From contig NC_091214.1 in assembly GCF_040958095.1 (NCBI RefSeq), forward strand, positions 8,459,201-8,523,200: a stretch of DNA of 64,000 bases. The letters run 5' to 3'. This stretch comes from Procambarus clarkii (Eukaryota > Arthropoda > Malacostraca > Decapoda > Cambaridae). Below, in pieces: positions 43,009-53,053 of this stretch. The stretch's first letter is position 1; each line of letters opens with the position of its first letter. The translations under genes were made by a program, and so were the position numbers. The notes below the pieces were generated by a model. It did not search any database and was not told the origin of the DNA. It saw only the letters and a list, made by a program, of their open reading frames with translations.

Positions 43009-46000
43009 TATACAAGAAGGTACATTGGATTTGTGAGAATACATAGCATAGTACAGTATTTACACTCTTGTAAAGCCACTAGTACGCGCAGCGTTTCGGG
43101 CAGGTCCTTAATCTAACAGATAATTTTAAGTAGGTAAATTCTATCAGAATTAATAAAATGATAACAAATACATTGCAAAAAAAAATGAGATGAGAGAGAT
43201 TAGTAAGTATATTAAAGTACATTGGTATATTAAAGCTCTGATTGATTACATTGACAGCTTGATTGGTAATTTAAAATTAAACAAGATTAATAGACACCAT
43301 ACAGCAGATTGACAGCACATATAAGACGACAGCAATGATCACAATGATAAAGATGTTCAGATTGTGTACATAAAGATTGGGAAATTGGGTTGCAATAGAT
43401 AAAGTTTAATTTTAAAGCAAAAGGTAAAGAACTATGAAGATGAAATTAGATACTTTTTAGTATTGTTTTTGAATGACGCAAAAGTTGGACAGCTTTTCAA
43501 TTCAATAGGGAGTGAGTTCCATAGACTGGGTCCCTTTATTTGCATAAAGTGTTTACACAGATTAAGTTTGACTGGGGATATCAGAGATATTTATTGCTGG
43601 TGTGGTGATAATGGGTCCTATTACATCTGTCCAGGGAGAGTTTCAGAGCAGGATTTGCATTTAAGAACAGGGTTTTGTAAATGTAGTTGACACAAGAAAA
43701 TTTGTGGAGTGAGATTATGTTTAGTATATTTAGGGAATTAAACAAGGGGGCTGAGTGTTGTCTGAACAAAGAATTTGTTATTATTCTGATAGCAGATTTT
43801 TGCTGGGTGATGATGGACTTGAGGTGGTTTGCAGTGGTTGAACCCCATGCATAGATAACATAATTAAGATAGGGATAGATTAGTGCATAATATAGAGAGA
43901 TGAGAGCAGAGTTAGGTACATAATATCTGATTTTGGAGAGCATACCAACTGTTTTAGAGACTTTCTTAGTTATGTGTTGTATGTGGGTACTGAATTAAGT
44001 TCAGTCTCTTGTCTAGGAATAGGCCAAGAAACTTGCCATCATTTTTATTGTTAATGTTTACATTGTCTATCTGAAGCTGAATTGCATTTGTAGATTTGCT
44101 TCCAAATAAGATGTAGTCTTATTCTATGTTTTCTGGTCTTGATGTGGTCTTTTCTATGTTAAGTGTTAGTTTGTTGGTTGACATCCATAAGTGGACTTTT
44201 TTTTAGTTCATTATTAACAACATTATTTAGTGAATGTGGGTTGGGGTTAGAACAGATGAGGGTAGTATCATCAGCAAACAAAATAGGTTTCAGAATGTTA
44301 GAGACATTAGGCAGATCATTGATGTATATAATAAATAGGAGAGGTCCCAAAATGCTGCCCTGTGGCACTCCAACGGTTATTGGTAGAGTGGGAGAGGTTA
44401 TATTATTGATGGCTACACATTGGTGTCTATCACTAAGATAGGATTGGATATAGTCCAGTGTATGGCCTCGGATTCCATAATGATGGAGTTTACGTATGAG
44501 GTAATTGTGATTAACAGTATCAAAGGCCTTTCTCAGGTCAATGAAGAGTCAAATCGGAAACTCATTTTTGTCAAGGGCTGAGTAAATTATATAAAGGAGA
44601 CTGTTACATCTGATATGAGTGGGGCTTCTATGGGGTACTGGTACTATTCAGGGGTAAAGGTACTTAGAAGACAAGAGTATCAAATATGGGAGAGCTAAAA
44701 GGCCCGGCCCCCAAAATAAACTATCCACAGTAGTAATAACTTGCTACAAGACCATATATGTTAGTCTAAGGGTTGATCACTGCGCTCCCACCTTGGAAGA
44801 AGAGATACTCTGTAATTCATGTACTTATTTATTAACCCCTTAACAACCCCCCATATACACTCACACCAATAACAATAATAATAATAACTTTACCACACTA
44901 TCTTACGTTAAAAGCCTTGGTCCACATAGACAGGATACAAGGTTTACACTAATAACAAGCTAGGGTAAAGTACTACTGGATAAGCACTGAAGCTGGATGC
45001 AGCTTAGGGTAGTGAGACCATGTGGTACCCTAATACAAAACACAACACTTAGGGTAAACAAAACACTGGCAAATACTAACCCCAGGTCTCACCAATAGTT
45101 ACTACCAGAGTAGGTACACTTACTGATGCCCCGTACTTAGCTTAAGGATACAGGAACTTCAGGTAAGGGAAATAAGTAAGAGGAGAAGGGAGGAGAGTAG
45201 GGATGCAGCCACAGAGTAGGTCTTAACCGCACGACACCAGCCAGAGAGAAGACCGAGCTAGCCACCAGCTGCCTCCCTCATGTCGTGGTGCCGGAAGGAG
45301 CCTAATTGATCGTGCAGCTAAGCACATTAAAGATCTTCCCCTATGCAACGTATTGTTACTTTATGAATGATTAGAAAGTATTAGTAAGCAAAGTTGGTGC
45401 CTATGTTATTATTTAATAATCAACCCCCAACTTAGTCTTTAAATGCTCTTTGAGAAACAATAATAGTCTTACGTCTGGCAGGGAAGATACAAACAATTGC
45501 TATTCGAGATGCCCAACTGTACTACCAGGAAGTTTAATAGCTCAATTTTGACCTCTGGTTTCCACTGGAGAACCCAGGGTCGTAACAGAGACTAATAATT
45601 GCATCGTTGGTACTCTTTTGGGAGCGGAAGCCAAACTGACAGGGGCTAAGAATGTAAAATTTTACGAGGTAAGAGTAGAGCTGTTTGTAGATAATTTTTT
45701 CAAATATTTTTGATACTATGGGTTGGTTTGATATTGGTCTGTAATTGTTTATGTCTACCGGATTACCTCCTTTATGAACAGGCGTTACTCTTGCTTTTTT
45801 AAGGATATCAGGGAAGGTATGACACTCAAGAGATTGGTTGAACAGCAGAGCTATAGGTGGCGCAAGGGCGTGGGAGGCGCTCTTGTACACAATGGATGGT
45901 ATTTCACTGATGTTCCCAGCTTTGGTTTTTAGTGAGTGTATGATGGACACAACATCTGTCGGGCTGACTGGGGAAAGGAGAAGAGAGTTTGGATAGCTGT

Positions 46001-46286
46001 CTGAGAGATATGTGTTGATATGTGTCTGAGTCTGTGGGATTTTACTGGCAAGGTTAGCACCAACCGATGAAAAGAATCTATTAAATTCATTTGCCATTTC
46101 TAAATCAGATGACGGTGTAAGGCCATCCTTAGAGAGTGTTATCTGTTTGTGGGAGTGTTGTTTAGTTCCTAGGATATTAGAGATGGTTTTCCATGTGCTT
46201 TTCATGTTGCCTTTTGCTTCTTTGAATCTAGTCTCATAATATGAAAGTTTAGCTTTTCTTATGATACTGGTAAGCACTGATGAGTA
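42978..46286 (-). mobile_element. LINE-A1 antisense copy, interrupted by a solo LTR
   Basis: Parts 42978-44601 and 45588-46286. On the minus strand it runs from the linker (STWKTISNILGTKQHSHK) through RT ([37 protein letters not shown] context; FADDTTLICSNPN) to the 3' UTR, hairpin and ATTT tail. Frame breaks include an 8-base run at 44197 and a small duplication at 44120-44150 (TTCTATGTT). It is 5'-truncated at 46286 where foldback element X1 starts. Confidence 0.87.
44602..45587 (-). mobile_element. Solo LTR of the Gmr1-like family
   Basis: 986 bp with TGTTAC...GTAACA ends, flanked by GAGAC at 44597-44601 and 45588-45592. Its reverse complement aligns end to end with the split LTR at 1017-1694 plus 7275-7578. 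No internal Gypsy sequence remains, so it is a product of LTR-LTR recombination. It lies in LINE-A1 RT and dates after that LINE. Confidence 0.9.
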
Positions 46287-46789
46287 GCACAAACTATGGT
46301 ATATAATATTGATTGGTGACGCACTGTTATTCTATGTAATAATTTATAGTGCTTATTATAATTTACTAAGAACAACTAATATTTCTCAAAACAAAACTAC
46401 GAGCCTTCAATAGGATGTAGCTGATCTGTAATATTCTAAGAGCATGGACAATAGTAGGTAAATTTTACAACCCATGTGGGACCTGAAAACTACAATTTTC
46501 ATTATAATTGAACCAATCACGACTATTCTGCTATCTACGTTGATGGACGGGTACTGTGAGACGTAATTTGGTACGTGAGGAAGAGTTTGGGCTTTGGAAA
46601 AAAGGTAACTGGGAATATATCACATATGTACTAATTCACATTCAACATATTGACTTTAAGCATTAAGTCATATATGTGTTGTCTTGTGTGAGAACAACCC
46701 GTTCTCACACAAGACAGCACATATATGACTTAATGCTTAAAGTCAATATGTTGAATGGGATTTGCGCCGAGAGGTGAACAGGATGGGTG

Positions 46790-47888
46790 TTAGGCAAATC
46801 TGCTAAGAATGCGGCAAATAGGGTTGGGCTTAGTATGGAGCCTTGTGGAACACCTGTTTGTATTGGGATGCCATCGGAAAACTCGCCTTGTATAAAGACT
46901 TTGGAGGTCCTGTTTGTGAGATAGGACTGTAACCATAAAAGTAATCTTCCCTGTACGCCTAAACGTGCAAGCTTTGCGAGGAGGCAAGTATGGGAGGAAT
47001 GCTATCAAAAGCTCCTTTGAGGTCTAGGTAGACAACAAGACAATATTTACTGCTTCTGAGAGAGGTGCGGATTACATGTTCAAGGCAGAGTATTTGATCT
47101 AGCGTGGAGCATTGCGGTCGAAATCCAGCTTGGAGTGACGGTATAATATTGTTATACTCTAGGTACCATTGGAGGCAAGTGTGTACTAGCCTTTCCATGA
47201 CTTTACTGAGGCATGATAGTAGGGAGATAGGTCTGTATGACGCAGGTTGGGATGGGTATTTTCCTGGTTTAAGGAACGGAAGAATAATACTGGTCTGCCA
47301 TTGTGAAGGAATATTTCCGTGAGTCCAGCATAGATTGTAATAGTTTAGAAGAGTGCTGTGTGCAGTCGGTGGAAGATATTTGATGAGTTCATATGGAATT
47401 CCATCCTCTCCAGGCGCCTTGCCAAGAGGTAGGCGGTTTAAGGCCAATCGTAGCTCGCTTAAGGTGTACATGTTGTCGTCGCCGAGCATGGGCAGCGGTA
47501 TGGCACGGTCAATTTCTTGTCTGAGGGAGAGTTCTTGGGCATGAAGGATGGGTGTTGAGAGGGTAACTTTAAGACATTCAGCGAGAACATTTGCACGCTC
47601 CTGAGGTGTTTGACAGAGTGAACCGTTGATCATCAGGGGGAACGAAGGGAATGTTGGGCGACCTTTAATGCTGTTAAATGTAGCCCAGACTTTTGAGTGT
47701 GGCGTTGTGGGTGTGAGGCTATCACAGAATGTTGCCCATGATGCTCGTTTTGCTGATAGTATGTTTTTTTGGCCGCTGCTGTAGCCCGCCGGAGATTGAC
47801 CCAGTTCTGTAGGGAGGGTTGACGTCTTTGTTTTTGAATGGCTCGTCGGCGTAAAGTGACTGTTCGTGCAGATTCCGCGTTCCACCAC
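46790..47888 (-). pseudogene. LINE-E ORF2 RT, N-terminal half
   Basis: On the minus strand the 46959-47888 frame has LPLGKAPGEDGIPYELIKYL, PFLKPGKYPSQPASYRPISL, LQAGFRPQCSTLDQIL and VVYLDLKGAFDSIPP. A frameshift near 46975 leads to a frame with [13 protein letters not shown] (about 46835). The palm active site and thumb are absent. It joins the endonuclease frame through another shift near 47770. Confidence 0.82.
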
Positions 47889-48760
47889 GGTTTAAGTGGT
47901 TTGTTGAACCTATGTCCGGAAGTTTTCTTAAGCATTTGGGTGGCTGCAGAATTTATGGCCGAGGTGATTGTGGACAGGCGCTTGTTAGGGTCTACTTCGT
48001 CTGTGTCTGGGAGGCGGACAATATCAGCCCATTTTTTCTTGTCTAGGTACTTAATGTTCCACTTGGGAAGCGTAAGCGGGTGGGTTGGTGGGTGAAAGTT
48101 AGTAAATTTTATAATGAGGGGTTTGTGGTCACTACCAATATCTGGTCCAGTATGAAACTGTAGTTCATGTTGAAAGTGTGCAGAGCCAAAGCAGATGTCC
48201 AGTGAGGCTTCATAATTGGTTCTGTAGTTAAAGTAGGTTGCAAGGTAGGGCGGCGAAAGAAGAGTATATGGTGTAGTGTCTAAGTAGTTGTACAAATTGG
48301 TGCCTGCAGTGTTTTGGGTACCTCTACTCCATGTGGGGTGGTTAGCATTGAGATCACCTGTAACAATGATCGGGTGTCGTAATTGGTTAAGATAAAATTC
48401 CAGTTCATTTGAGTTTATGGTGCCTCCAGGGTTGTATATACCCAGAAAGGATATGTGTGTACCATTATAAGGTATTAGGCATGCTAGAACTTCTAATTTA
48501 CCGTTCACAAAATACGTTAGTGTTACAGGTTTACATGCCATATTACTTCGTGTTAGAAGGAAAATACCACCCCCCATACGGTTGGGTCTGTCCAGTCTCT
48601 GCATCTGAAAGTTTTTAAATACGGGATTTTGTTTGGGAGTGAGCCAGGATTCGGTGATGAATGCTAAGTCCGGTTTGGATGAGTAGAGGAATTGTTTAAG
48701 TTCTGTGAGGGATGTTTTGACGCTTTTTGCGTTCCAAGTCATGAAGGTTAGGGGAGCCAT
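47633..48760 (-). pseudogene. LINE-E ORF2 endonuclease
   Basis: Starts MAPLTFMTWNAKSVKTSL (catalytic Asn in TWN), then FITESWLTP (Glu), LGIYNPGG, VTGDLNANHPTWS (Asp/Asn) and IGSDHKPLIIKF (Asp/His). All apurinic-type endonuclease motifs are present, so this domain is intact over about 230 residues. It is followed by the linker WWNAESARTVTLRRRA and a shift. Jockey-clade endonucleases nick the target for reverse transcription. Confidence 0.85.
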
Positions 48761-48851
48761 TTAGGATGTTTGGGTTGTGGATGTGTCTGTTTTCTTTGGT
48801 GTGCCAATAGTGGTACGTGTTGGATACCTAGATGTGGATGGTGGCTGTGTC

Positions 48852-49925
48852 TTATATACTCTTAGTACTGGTGGTTGGGGTTTGTGGCACGTCAGCCTGG
48901 GGAGTGGTTTTGGTGAGGCGCGCTAAGGAGGTAATTAGGAGTTTTTCCATCATCTGATCAAACAATGTGTGTCCAGCATTGGTAGCTTTATTTGGGCGGA
49001 TGTCAGTGTCTGTAGCTGTTGATGGGGGGTCTGTTGGGTCAGCCTCAGGGGTGGGTTGTGGTACTTGGGCAAAAAATTTTGTTAGGAGTCGGTCCAGGGT
49101 CTTTTCCAGTGCATTTTCGATGCGAGTGACGATCGTTTCAATAAGATCATTTTCGATGCGAGTGACGAGAGTTTCAACTAAATCAGGATTCAGTTGCGCG
49201 TTTTGTGAGAGATGGTTGGACCCTGGGGTTGCGGGATTGTCGGAGACAGGGATATCCGGTACAAGCGAAGGTTGTGGTTGAGTGTGAGGTAGAGGTTGGT
49301 GATGGGCTGAGGAAGGTTTTTTTAATGCACTGCTGTATAGCAGGTTGGTGGTAGGGGGAACCTTCATTTTCGCTGCTGCTGCTACGTAAGAAGGACATTG
49401 TTTAAATGTGATGTCATGATCGCCACCACAGTTTGAGCAGGTGAGTGTATCCGATGCACAGTCTTGTGTGTAGTGGGAACCAGAGCATTTCTCACATTTG
49501 ATATCTTTAGTGCAGCCCTTCGAGGTATGGTTAAAACCCTTGCATTTAAAACATTGGGTGGGATACGGAACATACACCTCTAGTTTGTGGAGGAAGCCGT
49601 TTAACCAAATCCTATCAGGGGGAACGTAGTCCAGAAAAGTAAGCAGGGCGGTGCCTGTATCACTCAGTTCTCCGTTCGTGCGTCGCATAAATTTTTTGAT
49701 TTCATAGAGTGGGATGCCATTCGTCTCGAGTTGTGCCTTAATGTCTTCTGTGCTGATGTCTACAACATGCCGGATTACATATTTCACTAATCTGTCTCCT
49801 AGTGGTTTATAGCACTTAACTTTGTAACCACAGATGTCAGTAATGTTTGAAATCTCCAGTTCCGCGCTGTGTTTGTGATCCACTGCGATCAGGTTCTTTA
49901 GTTTGTTTGGTCTGATATCGTGCAC
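48852..49925 (-). pseudogene. LINE-E ORF1, RRM-like with three CCHC knuckles
   Basis: The frame is 357 aa on the minus strand. An N-terminal RNA-binding-like domain (YKVKCYKPLGDRLVKYVI; IPLYEIKKFMRR; YVPPDRIWLNGFLHKLEVYV) is followed by knuckles CFKCKGFNHTSKGC, CEKCSGSHYTQDC and CSNCGGDHDITFKQC, then a Pro/Thr-rich tail with a duplicated LVTRIENDLIETIVTRIEN. The beginning is in another frame (to about 50110), so one shift near 49930-50010 removed the start. ORF1 ends about 90 bp before ORF2. Confidence 0.85.
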
Positions 49926-50479
49926 GTCGATTCCGAATTTTTGGGGAATGGCATTATATAGGATGCTTTGTGCCCTACTATTTCGGAAAATACTCTCATT
50001 TTCGCCCTCAAAAGCAATGATAAAGGTTTGTACTCAGAAGAGCTTGGCCTACCTTGGTTGAGCGGTGGGTGTTGATGTTGAGGCCGCGTGGCGTCGGCCT
50101 CATTTCTGTTTACAGTACGTCTCACAGTACCCGTCCATCAACGTAGATAGCAGAATAGTCGTGATTGGTTCAATTATAATGAAAATTGTAGTTTTCAGGT
50201 CCCACATGGGTTGTGAAATTTACCTACTATTGTCCATGCTCTCAGAATATTACAGATCAGCTACATCCTATTGAAGGCTCGTAGTTTTGTTTTGCGAAAT
50301 ATTATTTGTTCTTAGTAAATTATAATAAGCACTATAAATTATTACATAGAATAACAGTGCTTCACCAATCAATATTATATACCATAGTTTGCGCTTTAAA
50401 AATCTTTAAAGAATGTTTTGTAGGAACGCTAACAGAAAACGATATTATGTTGGAATGTTTATGGGGTAAACTATTGCAA

Positions 50480-50614
50480 ACCTGAGGATCACTTCCACCC
50501 ACAGGAAGGGTATGGGGTCCAATACCATCCACTGGATGTGTATGGCGTCCACTACCACCAACAGGATGGGTTTGGGGCTCACAACCACCCACAGGATGGG
50601 TATGGGGTGAAGAT
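50480..50614 (-). repeat. 30-bp minisatellite, right arm of X1
   Basis: About 4.5 units of the CCACCCACAGGATGGGTATG type. The order of variant units (CCACTGGATGTG, then CCAACAGGATGGG, then TTGGGGCTCACAACC) matches the innermost units of the X2 left arm read in reverse complement (52118 leftward). Confidence 0.85.
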
Positions 50615-50759
50615 AAATAAATAGTGGCAACTGGCCACCAGGGAAAACTTCAGTTATAGGTATAAGTCCAACTGCAAGACAATTAGGTAAATTGTAGGAA
50701 GAATTGCAAGTCTTAATACACGTCGACTGAAAGACTAACAATGTAAATAGTTAATACCT

Positions 50760-51300
50760 CCTAATAAAAAAGGAGGTGGCACAGCAATATATTACAAAGA
50801 TACCTTCATCTGCAATAGAGTCATCAGTGATAGAGACGACTATTGTGAATATACCTTTGCCAAGTTCTTCAGTAAACCCCTTAAATCCTCTCTGACTATC
50901 GGTGCCATCTATAGATTTCCTAATACCAACATAGCTTCATTCTCAGACAACGTAAGGAATCTTATCATAAATAACAATCTCAACAAAAATCACATAATTC
51001 TGGGAGGTGATTTCAATATTGACCTGGGTCTTCAAAATAACCCTCAGGTTGACTATTTCCGTAACAACATGCACTCCTGTATGCTAATCCCCACAATCAC
51101 CAAGCCCACCCGAGTCACTCAAACATCTGCCACTACCCTGGATCACTTATGGACTAATATAACAGCTCCCCTTACATCTGGGGTAATCTATGACAGAACA
51201 ACTGACCTTCCTCACTTCCTACCAGGAAGGAATAACTTCCTACCTTCCTCATAGCAAACATGGACACAGTACAACCAGAAAGCAAGAAACTCTCATTCAG
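50760..51300 (+). mobile_element. LINE-A endonuclease fragment
   Basis: Holds an endonuclease middle part: KKGGGTAIYY, TIGAIYRFPNTN, ILGGDFNIDLG, ITKPTRVTQTS and TTLDHLWTN. Truncated at both ends. A small local duplication (TTCCTACC blocks at 51217-51245) breaks the frame after TTD. It ends abruptly at 51300 against a 33-bp piece of the foldback hairpin (51301-51333). Confidence 0.8.
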
Positions 51301-51387
51301 CAACCCGTTCTCACACCAGACAGCACATATATATTGCCACCTCTGGTATTGCAAGCAGTATTGCCACCTCTGCTATACAGAAAAAAT
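51301..51387 (+). other. Stray foldback-hairpin fragment and spacer
   Basis: 51301-51333 matches one stem of the X hairpin (ACCCGTTCTCACAC then AGACAGCACATATAT). It is followed by a twofold ATTGCCACCTCTG repeat (51334-51372). It lies outside the X2 minisatellite, where no hairpin is expected. Confidence 0.6.
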
Positions 51388-52118
51388 AGACCCTAGACAC
51401 ACCCTGTGGGTAGTAATGGACCCCCATACCGACACTATGAGGGGTAGTGGACCCCATAATAACACTATGGGCGGTAGTGGGCACTATACAAACACTATGG
51501 GCGGTAGTTGACTTCATAGCGACCCTGTGGGCGGTAGAGGACCCCCTGCCGACCCTGTGGGCGGCAGTGGACCCCCTACCGACCCTGTGGGCGGCAGTGG
51601 ACCCCCTACCAACCCTGTGGGTGGTAGTGGACCCCTAGCTACCGACCCTGTGGGCGGTAGTGGACCCCATACCGACCCTGTGGGTGGCAGTGGACTCCAT
51701 ACCGACCCTGTGGGTGGCAGTGGACCCCATACCGACCCTGTGGGCGGTAGTTAACCCCCTACCAACCCTGTGGGCTGTAGTGGACCCTTTACCGACTCTG
51801 TGGGCGGCAGTGGATCCTATATACTAATCCAGTGGGCGGTACTGGACCCTATACTCATCCTGTGGGCGGCAATCGACGCCATACACATCCAGTGGGTGTT
51901 ATTGGACCCCATACTTATTCTGTGGGTGGTTGGAGCCCCATACCCATCCTGTGGGTGATAGTGGACGCCATACTCATCCTGTGGGTGGTATTGGACCCCA
52001 TACCCATCCTGTGGGTGGTTGTGAGCCCCATGCCCATCCTGTGGGTGGTAGTGGACGCCATACACATCCAGTGGATGGTATTGGACCCCATACCCTTCCT
52101 GTGGGTGGAAGTGATCCT
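51388..52118 (+). repeat. 30-bp minisatellite, left arm of X2
   Basis: About 24 units of 30 bp, such as CCTGTGGGCGGTAGTGGACC plus CCATACCGAC. Because 30 is divisible by 3 it reads as open frames on both strands (PVGGSGPHTD decapeptides). These are not evidence of a gene. Units change gradually from CCCTACCGAC (outer) to CCATACCCATCC (inner), with one 32-bp variant containing TATATACTAATCC near 51820. Confidence 0.92.
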
Positions 52119-53053
52119 CAAGTTTGCAGTAGTTTACCCCATAAACATTCCAACATAACATCGTTTTCTGTTAGCTTTCCTACAAAACTTTCTTTAAAGA
52201 TTTTTAAAGCGCAAACTATGGTATATAATATTGATTGGTGAAGCACTGTTATTCTATGTAATAATTTATAGTGCTTATTATAATTTACTAAGAACAACTA
52301 ATATTTCGCAAAACAAAACTACGAGCCTTCAATAGGATGTAGCTGATCTGTAATATTCTAAGAGCATGGACAATAGTAGGTAAATTTCACAACCCATTTG
52401 GGACTTGAAAACTACAATTTTCATTATAATTAAACCAATCAGGACTATTCTGCTATCTACGTTGATGGACGGGTACTGTGAGACGTAAATTGGTACGTTA
52501 GGATGAGTTTGGGCCTTGGTAAAAAAGGTAACTGGAAATATTCCAGTTCAGCTTCAGATTGACAATGTAAACATTAGCAATAAAAATGATGGAAAGTTTC
52601 TTGGCATATTTATTTATTTATTTTTTTATTTATTTATGCATATACAAGAATGTACATAAGGAATGTGAGGATACAAATATGGTAATTACAGTCTTGTAAA
52701 GCCACTAGCACGCGCAGCGTTTCGGGCAGGTCCTTAATCTAAGAAAATTTTAAGGAGGTAAATACTTGCAAAATTTATAGACAAAAAAATGCTAACAGAT
52801 TACATGAAATGAAAAAAAAGAAGATGAGATAAAATTGTAGGTACAGTATATAAAAGCACATAGGTAGCTAAGATTGATTGCAATGACAGCTTGAATGGTA
52901 GTTGACAAAAATTGGTAGTCACAATACAGCATATGGCTAGCACATTAAAGAAGACAGCAATGAACACAATGATAAGGTTGTTTGATATTACATAAAAATT
53001 AGGAGATTGGGTAACACTAGGTACAGAGCAAATTTAAAGCTCAGTGTAGGAAA

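Larger units (their letters stand above)
46758..50115 (-). mobile_element. LINE-E (Jockey-like), truncated at its 3' side
   Basis: On the minus strand: ORF1 with knuckles (from about 50030), ORF2 from ATG 48758-48760 with endonuclease, and RT that stops after GVPQGSIL and LPNTHPVHLSA, before the catalytic FADD. There is no 3' UTR or tail. Both borders are in X1: the hairpin stem at 46757 and arm base TACGTCTCACAG at 50116. LINEs are normally 5'-truncated, so the 3' loss points to a later deletion. Confidence 0.85.
46287..50614. mobile_element. Foldback-like element X1 (inverted-repeat), broken
   Basis: Left arm 46287-46614 and right arm 50116-50480 are reverse complements. They lead to a central hairpin (46615-46757, loop AACCC at 46696-46700) of which the right stem is cut at 46757. 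The right arm continues into 30-bp minisatellite units (50480-50614). LINE-E sequence occupies 46758-50115. The left minisatellite is missing where LINE-A1 joins at 46286. No transposase is present. Long inverted repeats with internal tandem arrays are known from Foldback elements; this resemblance is structural only. Confidence 0.75.

Noticed and set aside
51447..52241. Open frames encoding PVGGSGPHTD decapeptide repeats, collagen- or silk-like
   Set aside because: The frames come from a 30-bp minisatellite (divisible by three) and exist in several frames and on both strands. The array is part of an inverted-repeat element with no start context or conserved flanks.
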